From NCBI GenBank assembly GCA_947179155.2, contig OX359275.1, forward strand, positions 35,099,808 through 35,163,807: a stretch of 64,000 nt of DNA, read 5' to 3'. The position numbers and the translations under genes are program-made. Positions within the stretch are counted from its first letter, which is position 1. Every line of letters begins with the position of its first letter. This DNA is from Hedera helix (Eukaryota; Streptophyta; Magnoliopsida; Apiales; Araliaceae). The notes beneath the pieces are model-generated. The model was given only the letters and a program-made list of their open reading frames with translations. It was not told the DNA's origin and did not search any database. This document shows positions 14,393-25,194 of this stretch, in pieces.

Positions 14393-14720
14393 CACTACAA
14401 GAAAACATGTTAATTCTGGCGAAATTATTTTTAACACAGTAATTTTTTTGGAGTTAATTTATTTTCGAAAAAATATTCTCAACAAAAATAATTTCGTTGG
14501 AAATAAATTAATTCTGACATAATTGAACCGAAAATAGCAAACATAACATATGAACAAAACTTAAGTAATTCTGACGAAATTCTCAACGGACTTATCCCCG
14601 ATAATATTATATTTGACTAAATTTTTAACATAATATTTCGTGAAAAATAACATAATTCCGACGGTACAAGATTATTTTCGACGAAATATTCCGTCAAAAA
14701 TAATTATTTTTCTTGTAGTG
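14393..14720. mobile_element. CACTA (En/Spm-type) non-autonomous MITE
   Basis: Perfect 13-bp terminal inverted repeats CACTACAAGAAAA at the left and TTTTCTTGTAGTG at the right bound a 328-bp element. The 3-bp target duplication TAT is present at 14390-14392 and 14721-14723. The ends and the 3-bp TSD are diagnostic of the CACTA superfamily. The interior is AT-rich with recurring TTTCGACGAAAT-like subterminal words in both orientations and no coding potential, so it must have moved with a transposase made elsewhere. Confidence 0.93.
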
Positions 14721-14723
14721 TAT

Positions 14724-17123
14724 GTACCTTAATATAAAGTCTCAAATTTTGCTTTCACTTGACATTTACTTAATAACATAATTCTTCTGATATTAAATTT
14801 ATACTTTATTCATCATTATTAAGTTTAAAATATTTTTAACTCAAAAATGTGATAATTCATCAAAAATTATGAAATAATAACTTTTACAATAAATAATATT
14901 TGTTAGATTACTTCATAGTATTCATCATTATATTGACAAAAATTAAATATTTTTTTTGTTAAATTTGAGTTTAAAATTTTTTTAAATTAATTTAAAAAAG
15001 TTAATAATGATCTTATATTATCTAACAGAGATAGAGTATTTAAAAATTATTAATTTTTATTTACTATTAATATTAAAAGATAAATTACATGAGATCCAGC
15101 ATTCACAGGCCTAGGTGAATGTTAATTTTGAACCTGGATCTATCATTTCCCTCCCTTGACCTCCTCTAGATGAGTTTGATTACGACATGGGTACCTGATT
15201 GAATCCCATCCCACTAGCTATTTAAATTTGATTAATGGGATTACTCCATCCTATAGGCCGGAAAAGGTTAATATTAGTTTTAGTTCTTCTTTTTTTGGTA
15301 CGGCTATATTAAGGAATGGTGGAGTATTATATTTTATGAAATTCGAATACTCATGCGGGTGACGGAGTTGTGGAGTTCATTTGTGGCGGAGCTTGCATAT
15401 ATATAAAAAAGATAATATATTATTCAGTTGTTATAAAAATATAAAATAATTTTTTCTATATATAATATAGATTTTCTCCATCCACTTCTAACCTACCTAC
15501 ATCATTCCGTTTGTAGATTATGTATACTGTTCAACAAAAGTTAATTTTTGTCGTTTTATAAAAGTTTTTTATTTTAATTAATAATAGCATAAAATGAGAA
15601 AAAATAAATCAACGCCATAATTTAACTAGTTATTACTGTTAAACTAAAAATTAACTTATTTTAGTGATTAGTATGAAACAAGGTGAGGGAAGATTGGAGT
15701 TGAAAAACGAGGGTCCGTTTGGTAATTGAGTCCGTTTCTAACTTTATGTTTTTATTTTTCCTTTTTCGAAATTGGAAGTAGAATATAATAATGTTCGGCA
15801 ACTGTTTTTATTTTGAAAAAAATGGAAATAAAATCCACTCTGGCAGCAAAAAAATTGCTCTGGAATTTTTATTTTGATGCTTGATTAATCCTTCAATAAG
15901 AATGATTGAACCTTCTAGCTTAATTTCCTTCATCATCATGTTAGTATCTCGGTGAGTCGATCAAGACTTTGAACGGATTTTTATTTTTATTGTACTGCTT
16001 TGTTTTAGGTAATTAAGTGGCAATGAGCTAGTTAACATAATTAATGTACCAATAATATATAGTTAAGGTAGTGTAGTATATATGGTGGAGTACTATTTAA
16101 TAATGGGAAAAAATCCGAACAACTTGAGCTTGTGCGCAAGAAAATAGTGCTGAGATTAATTAGGTAAACACTAGTATTTTTATTGACATTTAATGGGTAG
16201 ATAAGGTTCCATTACATTAGCCTTTGACCCCAACACACAATATATGATGATTATTGATCATATATAGTGTTTGAAAAAGGCCATAATTTGGTTATACATA
16301 ATATCTTTAGCATTAAATCCCATATAGAAATCTGCTTAAGCATAGTCCTTGATGTACTGAATATGTAGCTTGTCTATGTCATGTAACTTGAGCGTATCAA
16401 GCAAATTCGATCTCCGCGTACTTAAAATATATGCAAGTGATTAATTTAGTTTGAGCCCTTTAGTTGATGTAGATTGAGGCTCATTATTCAAAAAAAGATC
16501 GAGAGTGGAGGAATTGAGACAGCAGTTCTCGCCTTCGATATTGTAAAGATCACATCACAACTAGGTTAATTAATGATATTGTCTATGCATGAAGTCGTCA
16601 TGAGAATCATTAAAGATAAATGATTATGTACATTATGCTACTGAAAATCCAATGCATTTAGATATTAATTTGAAGAATTGTAGTATAAAATGGTATGTTG
16701 TTTGTCATATAGTAGTTTATTTGACTGTTGCATTATTGATTTATTCATAATATATCCAGGCTACTTAGTTTTTCACACGTGCACACCGCTACAATTAAAC
16801 CAACATGGAGAAATTTTAAGTAATGAAGCTTATTAACATGCAAATCTAATTTTGATGAGGACTTGCCTGCCACTACGGCCTGTAGTAAGGGATTTTTAAT
16901 CGCAACCATTTCCACTTTTAAGAGCTTTTCTGTCATTATAGGAGAGGGAAAAAAAGTTACTTGTCGTTAGAACTTTTAGCGGTAAAGGTTTTACTGTTTT
17001 TAGTTCAAGCCTTTAATTATTCATCTAAAATAAAATCTTGGCTCCGCCCCTGTCTGAACCGTTTAAGATATAATTGCTGGAATAGTACTCTCAGCAATCG
17101 GTTACTACGGACGGATAGGTTCC

Positions 17124-17159
<36 letters not shown>

Positions 17160-17614
17160 AGTGACATTACATATTTACTACACAACATATTGTAATTTTG
17201 CAACACAGAAGTAGAAACAACCAAATTATGCACCTTGCTTGATACGACTGCGTTTAGACTTAAAAAATTAAGTAATAAGGGTAATCTACGGGCAAAACTA
17301 GCCTTTCATGCTTAATCACTTTTGTAGCGTCATTCATGAATCATGATGTTTACATTATGTAACATGCTCACGCTATTTTATTGCTATATAAACATGTTGA
17401 TTATGTTTGTGAGAGAATGTCAAATAGTAATCTTTGTTTATTTCGAATCAGAATACCAACTTGAATATATATGGGTATGTTCAGTTAACAATAACTTGTA
17501 ACAGTAGCATTTAGTACGTTATAAAAAGCTGCTCATAGATTAAATAAATTTGAACACTTAATCCATAAGTTGGTAAACAAGCAAGCACCTAGCTAGGCTA
17601 GCTAGCTTAATTAC
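14724..17614. other. Intergenic, no gene recognised
   Basis: AT-rich sequence with short open frames only and no recognisable protein. Near 15713-15740 a GGTCCGTTTGGTAATTGAG phrase resembles one end of a Tourist-type MITE, but no partner end was found. Confidence 0.5.
17123..17160. repeat. Compound (TA)n(TG)n microsatellite
   Basis: An AT-dinucleotide run passes directly into about eight TG units. Confidence 0.95.
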
Positions 17615-18042
17615 CACAAGAAGCCCATGATGCAACAAGACTGGCTGTTTGTTCCTTCCACGGCCTCCTTCAATGCGACCCTCGGGAATTCTCTGCATGC
17701 TTAATATATACCCATCGTTGGTTACCACCTAAAAACCAAACAAATATCCATGTCAATTAATAATATATGTACACTTCAATAAATGTTTTTCCTTATATGT
17801 TTATAATTAATTATGCTAAAAAATTATTAAAAAAATAAATGATATACACGGTACTCCTGGCACTTGTAACTATGAATTATCCTGGCATGCAACCGAACAT
17901 ATACCAGTTGCTGGTGCGGTGTTAACTTGACCTCCGGCGAGGCTGTATCGACGCGAGCCAAAGCCGAAGCAGCTTTATAAAGATTAGTTATTACAAGGCA
18001 AGGATGGCAGCCATGCGCAACAAGCCATATATAGACATCCAT
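17615..18042 (-). pseudogene. Truncated and frameshifted acid-lipase-like (LIP/MPL family) gene remnant
   Basis: Two exons are visible on the minus strand. Exon 2 (about 17728-17615) encodes VVTNDGYILSMQRIPEGR and then KQPVLLHHGLLV. This is the start of the AB-hydrolase lipase N-terminal region of plant triacylglycerol/acid lipases. Exon 1 (about 18042-17848) ends in SYKCQEYR, but its middle is in the wrong frame: after SPEV the expected VNTAPATGICSVACQ is read only in another frame. The two frame switches look like small insertions of about 5 bp near 17923 and 4 bp near 17872. Upstream, a hydrophobic signal-like LRMAAILAL is also out of frame with the first ATG. The sequence diverges after HGLLV, and the catalytic Ser, Asp and His region is absent. 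It is a non-functional fragment, although a wrongly assembled small gene cannot be excluded from the sequence alone. Confidence 0.8.
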
Positions 18043-19817
18043 TTTATAGCTCCTTTGCCTTGTGCAACTATATATTTAGATGAATGGAGACTCCCTTTCT
18101 CTAAGAGAGTATTTAATAGAGAGGGTATAAGCAAAGAGAACAAAATTATAATTATTAATAAAAATACTACAAATTGTTATACTTGCTCTTTTAAAAGCTT
18201 TATTGAATTCGTATTATTTTTGTATTTTTATGATTTTATAAATTAATTTTAAAAGATTAAAATGTATCTATAATTTTAAAAATAAGGAAGTATACAAATA
18301 CTTGGGAGCATGTTGTGACGTGTTAAAAAATAGTTCAGAGGTATTCTCATTTAAATTGGCAGTCCATGGCCATAATTTGGTAAACCTTATATCAAGATTG
18401 GTACGTGTATAATATAAAGATTTGTAAACATATTAACTATCCAACAAATTTGATCTTAACTGACTAATTCTTGGTACCAAATCATGCAATTGCAATATTA
18501 TACGTCTGAAGTTAGCGTTGTTAGTCAGCTTTGCATTAATGTTTGTTTCCCCAAAAAAAATATTTATATGCTCCCTCTGTTTCCGTCCTTTTTTATAAGA
18601 AAAAAATTGTTTTACACAAAAGTGTAATTTATTTATTTAATGATAATAACTTAAAATGTCATAATGTGGTCAAATTTAACAACGCAATTTTACTATATTG
18701 TCACAATTAATAAACTAAACACTCATTATATATAGAGAATAAAAATAAACGTGAAAAAAAAATAATTTTAAAGTTTGTAAATATTAGTATAAAAGAGAAA
18801 TAAAATTAAAATAAAAAATTATGGAAGCCTTTATCAGAATTTAGTGAAAGTCAAAATCATAGACCAGGCAACCTACCAAACAAGAAGATAGTTAAGGTTA
18901 AAATGAAGATCAAGTATTAGAGTCCTCCCCGTTTGGGAACAGCATTGGAATCATAAATTGGAGTACTAAATTAGTCGAGGGGATTTTTTATTTTTGGCAA
19001 TGACATTTGCAGTCATTAATTACCGTTGGAGTTTCATGATGAAGTTATTGAGGCTCACTTCCCAACGTTTTATTTGAATTAATCCATGTTCTTTGGTAAT
19101 TTTATTAAACTTATTTGAGCCTATAAATTTCCTAAATTTCAAGGTTCCTAAGCACCATCTCCCATTAAAAAAAATGAATATGCAAGTGTTTCTTAATACT
19201 GTCCATAAAATTTTAATTTCAAATAATAGGATTATAACGCCTAGTTGAATATGGTATTTAATAATCCTCCATTTCAAGTCATTTTGTTATCACGGGACTA
19301 ATAGTTTCAAGTCTAATTTTAAAAAAACTTAGGATTAATAGTCTGATCCTGAATGTTATCTTTGCAAACAAGCGTAGCCCTAATGTATTATTTGTGAATA
19401 GCAATAAAACACTTAAAACTTAGTTTTATTTAATACTAATACTATTAGTTAAAAGGATTTTCTTGCGCTGAAAATAATGCATAATAATATTTATTTATGT
19501 ATTTACACTGAATTCAATGCATAAAAAAATAATATACTAGTGGATCTCATGTATTAAATTCCTTGTAAATATATAAACAAATAAAATTTATCCTTATTTT
19601 TCGCGTTTAGCATGTGCCCTTAGGACACATGCTAAGAGAACCCTTAGTTAAATTGCCTAAAGAATTAACTGAAGGCTCTGGAGCATTAAAACTTCCCTTA
19701 AAGTTCAAGAATATTTGAAGTTGGACTCTCATTTGGGAAAGAACTGAACGAGTATGGGCTGAATCTACGAAACTTGTGGTCAGGTGGGCTGGAACTAAAT
19801 CTTTCTTTTAGGGCATC
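18043..19817. other. Intergenic, no gene recognised
   Basis: AT-rich, with one half of a Stowaway-like end (CTCCCTCTGTTTCCGTCC at about 18571-18588, no right end seen). No coding sequence is supported. Confidence 0.5.
19609..19646. repeat. Short hairpin related to the 53961-54154 foldback
   Basis: TTTAGCATGTGCCCTTAGG is followed by ACACATGCTAAGAGAACCC. These form an almost perfect palindrome with the same GCATGTGCCCTTAGG core and the same AGAGAACCC tail as the 180-bp foldback at 53961-54154. It is probably a small or deleted member of the same repeat family. Confidence 0.65.
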
Positions 19818-19822
19818 GACCC
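19818..19822. repeat. Target-site duplication GACCC (left)
   Basis: GACCC immediately precedes the LTR end TGTAACGACC and is repeated at 45086-45090 immediately after the other LTR end. Confidence 0.9.
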
Positions 19823-20236
19823 TGTAACGACCCCAAATTCGGGTTCCTCAAACCCTAGACTTGGTACGTCACGATACATCATCTTCATACACGTTCTATA
19901 ACTAATGCGGAATATATAAACATAAATTGTTTATTCTACAACATTTCCCAAGGTTTCTAACCTTAACTTACAGGTATACCTTTCGATTCATAAAAAGGTT
20001 TACAAAATTACTTACATCATATAACAATTTAGTTATAATGCATAACACTATAATCTTGTCTGTTGCTTCTGTCTCCGTCTCTCCTCGGACATTCGTATTA
20101 TTCTGAAATTTGTTATCATGATATAGCAAGAGTGAGCAACGACTTTGCTCAGCAAGTTTAAATATGATAACGATATATCATGATTGAAAGAAAGAATAAG
20201 CTTTTGAATTTTCAACAATATAATAATTGTGAAAGA

Positions 20237-20241
20237 GTACG
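20237..20241. repeat. Target-site duplication GTACG (left)
   Basis: GTACG abuts TGTGACGCC at 20242 and recurs at 40944-40948 right after GGTCTTACA, closing the minus-strand Tekay element. Confidence 0.95.
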
Positions 20242-22133
20242 TGTGACGCCCCCAAATCTAGGCCCACACAGCCCAAACTTGAGTCGTCAAAAGACTACAA
20301 CAAAATTATTACAACAAAGCACAACGTACAACAATACAGTGTATAATAATACACAACTAAGTCTTCACTATTATTGCCACACTATTTTACAACACGTGAA
20401 GACTAGGATAACTATTCTTCGGACTCTCACTCCATCCCCCGGCTAGACCCCGTTACGTTTTCATCTCCTGTTGAAAAACAATGGAACAAAAGAAAGGGTG
20501 AGCTCAAATAGCCCAGTAAGAAATATCATGACTAAGATAATGACGAATAAATTATCATTAGCCTTCAACAGTTGAGTTCTTGATAGAATACAATAGACTA
20601 CAAGGTTTATATCAAAAACTGTAGTTAAATTCTTATACAACGTTCAGATTAATAATAGCAGCGGAATGAGCAATCTATTAGAAGAATAATGCAGACTATA
20701 ATGTCCACTCGCTTCTCTTTTTAGTAAAAATATCATCAACTTTTATTATCTGAAATACCATTAGTCAAAATAATACAACTTCACAGTTCCTGGTCATAAT
20801 TATGCAGATCAACAGTTCATCTTTGCACTACGGGCCAAAGACATTCAATATAACACCAACGGTCATGATTATACCAGATTCAGCCTTTGGTCATAATCAT
20901 ACCAATCAACAGTTCATCTTTGCACTACGGGCCAAAGACATTCAATATAACATCAACGGTCATGATTATACCAGATTCAGCCTTTGGTCATAATCATACC
21001 AATCAACAGTTCATCTTTGCACTACGGGCCAAAGAGAACATTAACCACGTGCCATAAAAGACACCGAACAGATGTATCGCCTTTAACCTAGTATATCGCC
21101 TTTAACCTATCATCTGTTCAACAATTATATCACATCTGTGCCCCCGGCCACAGATATTCACAACAACTTGCTTCTTGATGATTAATACAAATAACAGTGA
21201 TACAAATGATGAACAGAAGAACAGGATAAACAATAAGTATCGGAAGTTTACTTTGTGCAGATTCAAATAATGTCCAAATTGCCAACATGATGTGGAGTGA
21301 AATTTAAAAATGATATTCAAGATCCACAGTTCAGAATAACGATTATAGTTCAACAGAAAGGTTCAGAAAATAGGAAGGTTCAGTTGAAATAATGAAGTTC
21401 AACTATTATGGAACATATAATATTTTCAGGAATTATAGAAGCAATAGTTCCATAATAAGTTTCGATTTAGGTGTATGAAAGAAAATAATATCCCTTACCG
21501 TAGCAGGTTTGATTAACAAAAGGTGAAGGGAATTAATATCCCTTACCATAGTAAGTTTGAATAATGGAAGATGAAAAAGATGGTATCCCTTATGAGTATA
21601 AAGGAAAATGATATCACTTACGAATATGGAATAAAAGTGTCAAGTGATAATTCGTGTAGACAAATTATTTCCACACGAGACAAATAAAAAGGGTTATTCA
21701 CCAACAGGCGGTAATCCGCGCCGTAAGGTTATTCCCATCAATTTGTATACGAAGAGTTATTCACCAAACATGCGATAATCCGCGCCGTAAGGTTATTCCC
21801 ATCAATTTGAATACGAAGAGTTATTCACCAAACAGGCGATAATCCGCACCGTAAGGTTATTCTCATCAATTTGAATACGAAGAGTTATTCACCAAACAGG
21901 CGATAATCCGCACCGTAAGGTTATTCTCAAAGATTAATAAGGAATGAACACAAAAGGTTATTCACCAACAGGCGGTAAACCGCGCCGTAAGGTTATTCCT
22001 ACAATTTAATACATGGAAGTAAATGACACAAGAAAGAAACGATATTATTTTCGAGAATCAAAGAATGATAATCCCTTCAAGTAAGAAAGAAAATAATATC
22101 CATTTATGATGATGAAAAGAATAATACCCCTTA
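20242..22133 (-). repeat. 3' LTR of the minus-strand element, U5-side segment
   Basis: This matches 37658-39549 of the other LTR almost base for base. It starts TGTGACGCCCCC (the LTR end in inverted view) and stops at the CCTTA target of the plus element; the remainder resumes at 32704. It holds three approximately 92-bp repeats around GCACTACGGGCCAAAGA (20805-21035) and five stem-forming repeats (about 21691-21998). Confidence 0.95.
22129..22133. repeat. Target-site duplication CCTTA (left)
   Basis: CCTTA lies directly before TGTAAGACC at 22134 and again at 32699-32703 directly after GGCGTCACA. The uninterrupted site in the sister LTR (about 39545-39549) has a single copy, which confirms the insertion point. 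Confidence 0.97.
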
Positions 22134-22850
22134 TGTAAGACCCCGAATTTTATGAAATACAAAATTTAATTTTTCTTCATATATATTTTTTTTGAAACAG
22201 TAAGTGGTTAAATTAACAAAATTGAAAGTTAAGGATGTTATGTGCAAATTTTATTTTGTCGGACAATATTCGCTTTGTCGGGGAATATTCGTTTGGTCGG
22301 GGAATATTCGTGCCGTACGACGGCGCCGAAATAATAAATTATTGGTGGACCCCACAACGGAATATTTGTCGGATATAGAAAACGACAGAAGTAACCTTTT
22401 AAAATAAAAATAGTCAACGGAACTGTTAAAATACCGGTGATAAAAGAATAGTAGCATACGGTAGTTTATGGTATTTTCTGTAGCACACGGTACTCTACAG
22501 TAACACACGGTATTGCATAGTGTCTCATATTATTGGTCTGATAATTGACACCGTAACTGTTACGCATCATTTCATCGATAATTGTCACTGCATAATATTT
22601 TATATTATCAATTCAATAATTGTTGTTGCACTGTTTTTAAAATTATTGAACCTAATAATTGTCACAGTAACATATGCACAGTAATTCACATTATTGAATC
22701 AATAATTGTCATTACACAGTAACGTATGCTTTATTTTACATTATTGTTATCTCTATTATGATGTTATTTAAACAGTTGTATTTCATTAATTTATTGACTT
22801 GATATCTAAGAGCTAACTATACTGTATTTATAACAATTAGTCATAATAAT

Positions 22851-23115
22851 TGAATTGATAAAGTTATTTGTTTATAATATAAAGTTAGGTGATTATTAGG
22901 TGATATGAAATGAATGGTGTAGATTAAAGTGTGAATTATTGTTGAATAAATGAATTGATTTGTTTATAATATAAAGTTAGGTGATTATTAGGTGATATGA
23001 AATGAATGGTGTAGATTAAAGTGTGAATTATTGTTGAATAATTAAATTGATTTGTTTATAATATAAAGTTAGGTGATTATTAGGTGATATGAAATGAATG
23101 GTGTAGATTAAAGAT
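22851..23115 (+). repeat. 92-bp tandem repeat in U3, about 2.9 copies
   Basis: The phrase GTTTATAATATAAAGTTAGG recurs starting at about 22870, 22962 and 23054. Each copy continues into GGTGATATGAAATGAATGG. It lies just upstream of the TATA box and is absent from the LTR of the minus-strand subfamily. Shorter GAATGGTGTAGATTAAA echoes continue to about 23180. Confidence 0.9.
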
Positions 23116-23211
23116 AATATAATATTTGAAATGGATGGTGTAGATTAAAAGATGATCTTTAAATGAATGGTTTAGATTAAATGAATGATAAGATTTTTGG
23201 CTATAAATAGA

Positions 23212-23220
23212 AGCCTTAAC
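23212..23220 (+). promoter_or_regulatory. LTR TATA box (intact element)
   Basis: TATAAATAG is followed about 40 bp later by a CT-rich plant-type leader (CTTTCTTTCTCTCTCT at about 23256-23272). Transcription would be expected to start near 23240-23250. The identical copy in the 3' LTR is at 30905-30913. Confidence 0.75.
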
Positions 23221-23534
23221 TTAAGGATTTTTCATAAACTTCCTTACTTGTTCTTTCTTTCTCTCTCTAAATACTTCTTGTGAAAGTTCTCTCTAAGTGT
23301 GCTTAAGTCATCTTGAGTATTTGTGAAGATCTATAAGTATACGTGTACTGTTCAAGTTAATCAACCTCATTTAAATCAATATCCAGTCACGTGTTGAGGT
23401 AAGGGATACCATCTTTTTCATCTTCCATTATTCAAACGTACTATGGTAAGGGATTATCATTATTTGATTCTCGATAATAATATTGTTTCTTCCTTACTCA
23501 TAAGACGTGCCTTTTATTTCCATGTATTAAATTA

Positions 23535-23799
23535 TGGGAATAACCTTACGGAGCGGATTGCCGCCTGTTGGTGAATAACCTTTCGTATTCATTCATTATT
23601 AATCTCTGAGAATAACCTTACGGAGCGGATTGCCGCCTGTTTGGTGAATAACTCTTTGTACTCAAATTCTATTAAATTGTGGGAATAACCTTACGGAGCG
23701 GATTGCCGCCTGTTTGGTGAATAACTCTTTGTACTCAAATTCTATTAAATTGTGGGAATAACCTTACGGAGCGGATTGCCGCCTGTTGGTGAATAACCC
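23535..23799 (+). repeat. Four tandem stem-forming repeats in the LTR leader/U5
   Basis: Four copies of about 45 bp, spaced about 72 bp apart, each read GAATAACCTTACGGAGCGG, then ATT, then GCCGCCTG and GGTGAATAACC. GCGG and CCGC can pair around a short loop in each copy, and GAATAACC is repeated at both ends of the unit. The minus-strand subfamily has five related copies, with GCGGATTACCGC or GCGGATTATCGC cores (21691-21998 and 39106-39415). Confidence 0.85.
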
Positions 23800-24997
23800 T
23801 TTGTATTAATTTCCTTCACCTTTTGTTAATCAAACTTGCTACGGTAAGGGATATTATTTTCTTTCATACTCCTAAATCGAAATTTATTATGGAACTATTG
23901 CTTCTATAATTCCTGAAAATATTATATGTTCCATAATAGTTGAACTTCATTATTTCAACTGAACCTTCCTATTTACGTGAACCTTTCTATTGAATTGTAA
24001 CCGTTATTCTGAACTGTGGATCTTGAATATCATTTTTAAATTTCACTCCACATCATGTTGACAATTTGGACATTATTTGAATCTGTACAAAGTAAACTTC
24101 CGATACTTATTGTTATCCTATTTCTTCTGTTCATCATTTATATCATTCTAATCATCCAAAAATCAAGCTGTTGTGAATATCTGTGGCCGGGGGCACAGAT
24201 GTGATATATTTGTTGAACAGATGATAGGTTAAAGGCGATATAATAGGTTAAAGGCGATACATCTGTTCGGTGTCTTTTATGGCACGTGGTGAATGTTCTC
24301 TTTGGCCCGTAGTGCAAAGATGAACTGTTGTTTGGTATGATTATGACCAAAGGCTGAATCTGGTATAATCATGACCGTTGGTGTTATATTGAATGTCTTT
24401 GGCCCGTAGTGCAAAGATGAACTGTTGATCTGCATGATTATGATCAGGAACTGTGAATTTGTATTATCTTGACTAATGATATTTCAGATGATAAAAGTTG
24501 ATGATGTTTTTCCTAAAAAGAGAACCGAGTGGACATTATAGTCTGCATTATTCTTCTAATAGATTACTCATTCCGCTGCTATTATTGATCTGAACGTTGT
24601 TTAAGAATTTAACTGCAGTTTTTGATATAAACCTTGTAGTCTATTGTATTCTATCAAGAACTCAACTGTTGAAGACTAATGATAATTTATTCGTCATTAT
24701 CTTAGTCATGATATTCTTTACTGGGCTATTTGAGCTCACCCTTTCTTTTGTTCCATTGTTTTTCAACAGGAGATGAAAACATAACAGGGTCTAGCCGGGG
24801 AATGGAGTGAGGGTCCGAGGAATAGTTATCATAGTCTTCACGTTTTGTAAAATAGTGTGGCAATAATAGTGAAGACTTAGTTGTGTATTATTATATACTG
24901 TATTGTTGTACGTTGTGCTTTGTTGTAATAATTTTGTTGTAGTCTTTTGACGACTCAAGTTTGGGCTGTGTGGACCCAGATTTGGGGGCGTCACAGT

Positions 24998-25009
24998 TGG
25001 CATCAGAGC
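24998..25009 (+). other. Primer-binding site, initiator-tRNA-Met type, one mismatch
   Basis: TGGCATCAGAGC lies two bases after the 5' LTR end. The usual plant iMet primer site is TGGTATCAGAGC, as found in the minus-strand element. The T-to-C change at position 4 would give one mismatch with the primer tRNA. Confidence 0.88.
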
Positions 25010-25194
25010 TTAGGGATATGGTCTTTAATGGAGATCTGGGGTAGAACTAGGAGGGGAGAGACGAATAGAATCAGTCACTAGTGTGTCCTACCTAAAATAG
25101 ATTTTATTATCTAATGAGTCGATTTGAATGTAGGAACATGAAGTGATGAGTCAGTTTATTTGAACTAACATTTATTTTGTGACCACAGTTAAGT

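Larger units (their letters stand above)
22134..24995 (+). repeat. 5' LTR of the intact element
   Basis: Runs from TGTAAGACC to GGCGTCACA. Parts in order: two GAATATTC palindromes plus one variant 20 bp apart (22264-22310); GTAGCATACGGTA-type repeats (about 22450-22515); a palindromic ATTATTGAATCAATAAT block (about 22590-22710); a 92-bp tandem repeat (about 22851-23115); a TATA box at 23212-23220; a pyrimidine-rich leader; four stem-forming repeats (23535-23799); and a block shared with every other LTR of the family down to the end. Confidence 0.95.

Noticed and set aside
20180..21353. Short frames inside LTRs (for example 88 aa at 20180-20446 and 83 aa at 21102-21353) that recur identically at other LTR copies
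   Set aside because: They repeat because the LTR repeats. They overlap tandem repeats, start in different contexts and show no recognisable protein features.
23395..23850. GGTAAGGGAT phrases in the LTR leader as splice donors of a leader intron
   Set aside because: They look like good donors and recur three times, but no convincing acceptor position could be fixed from the sequence. They also fall within repeated LTR motifs. RNA reads would be needed.
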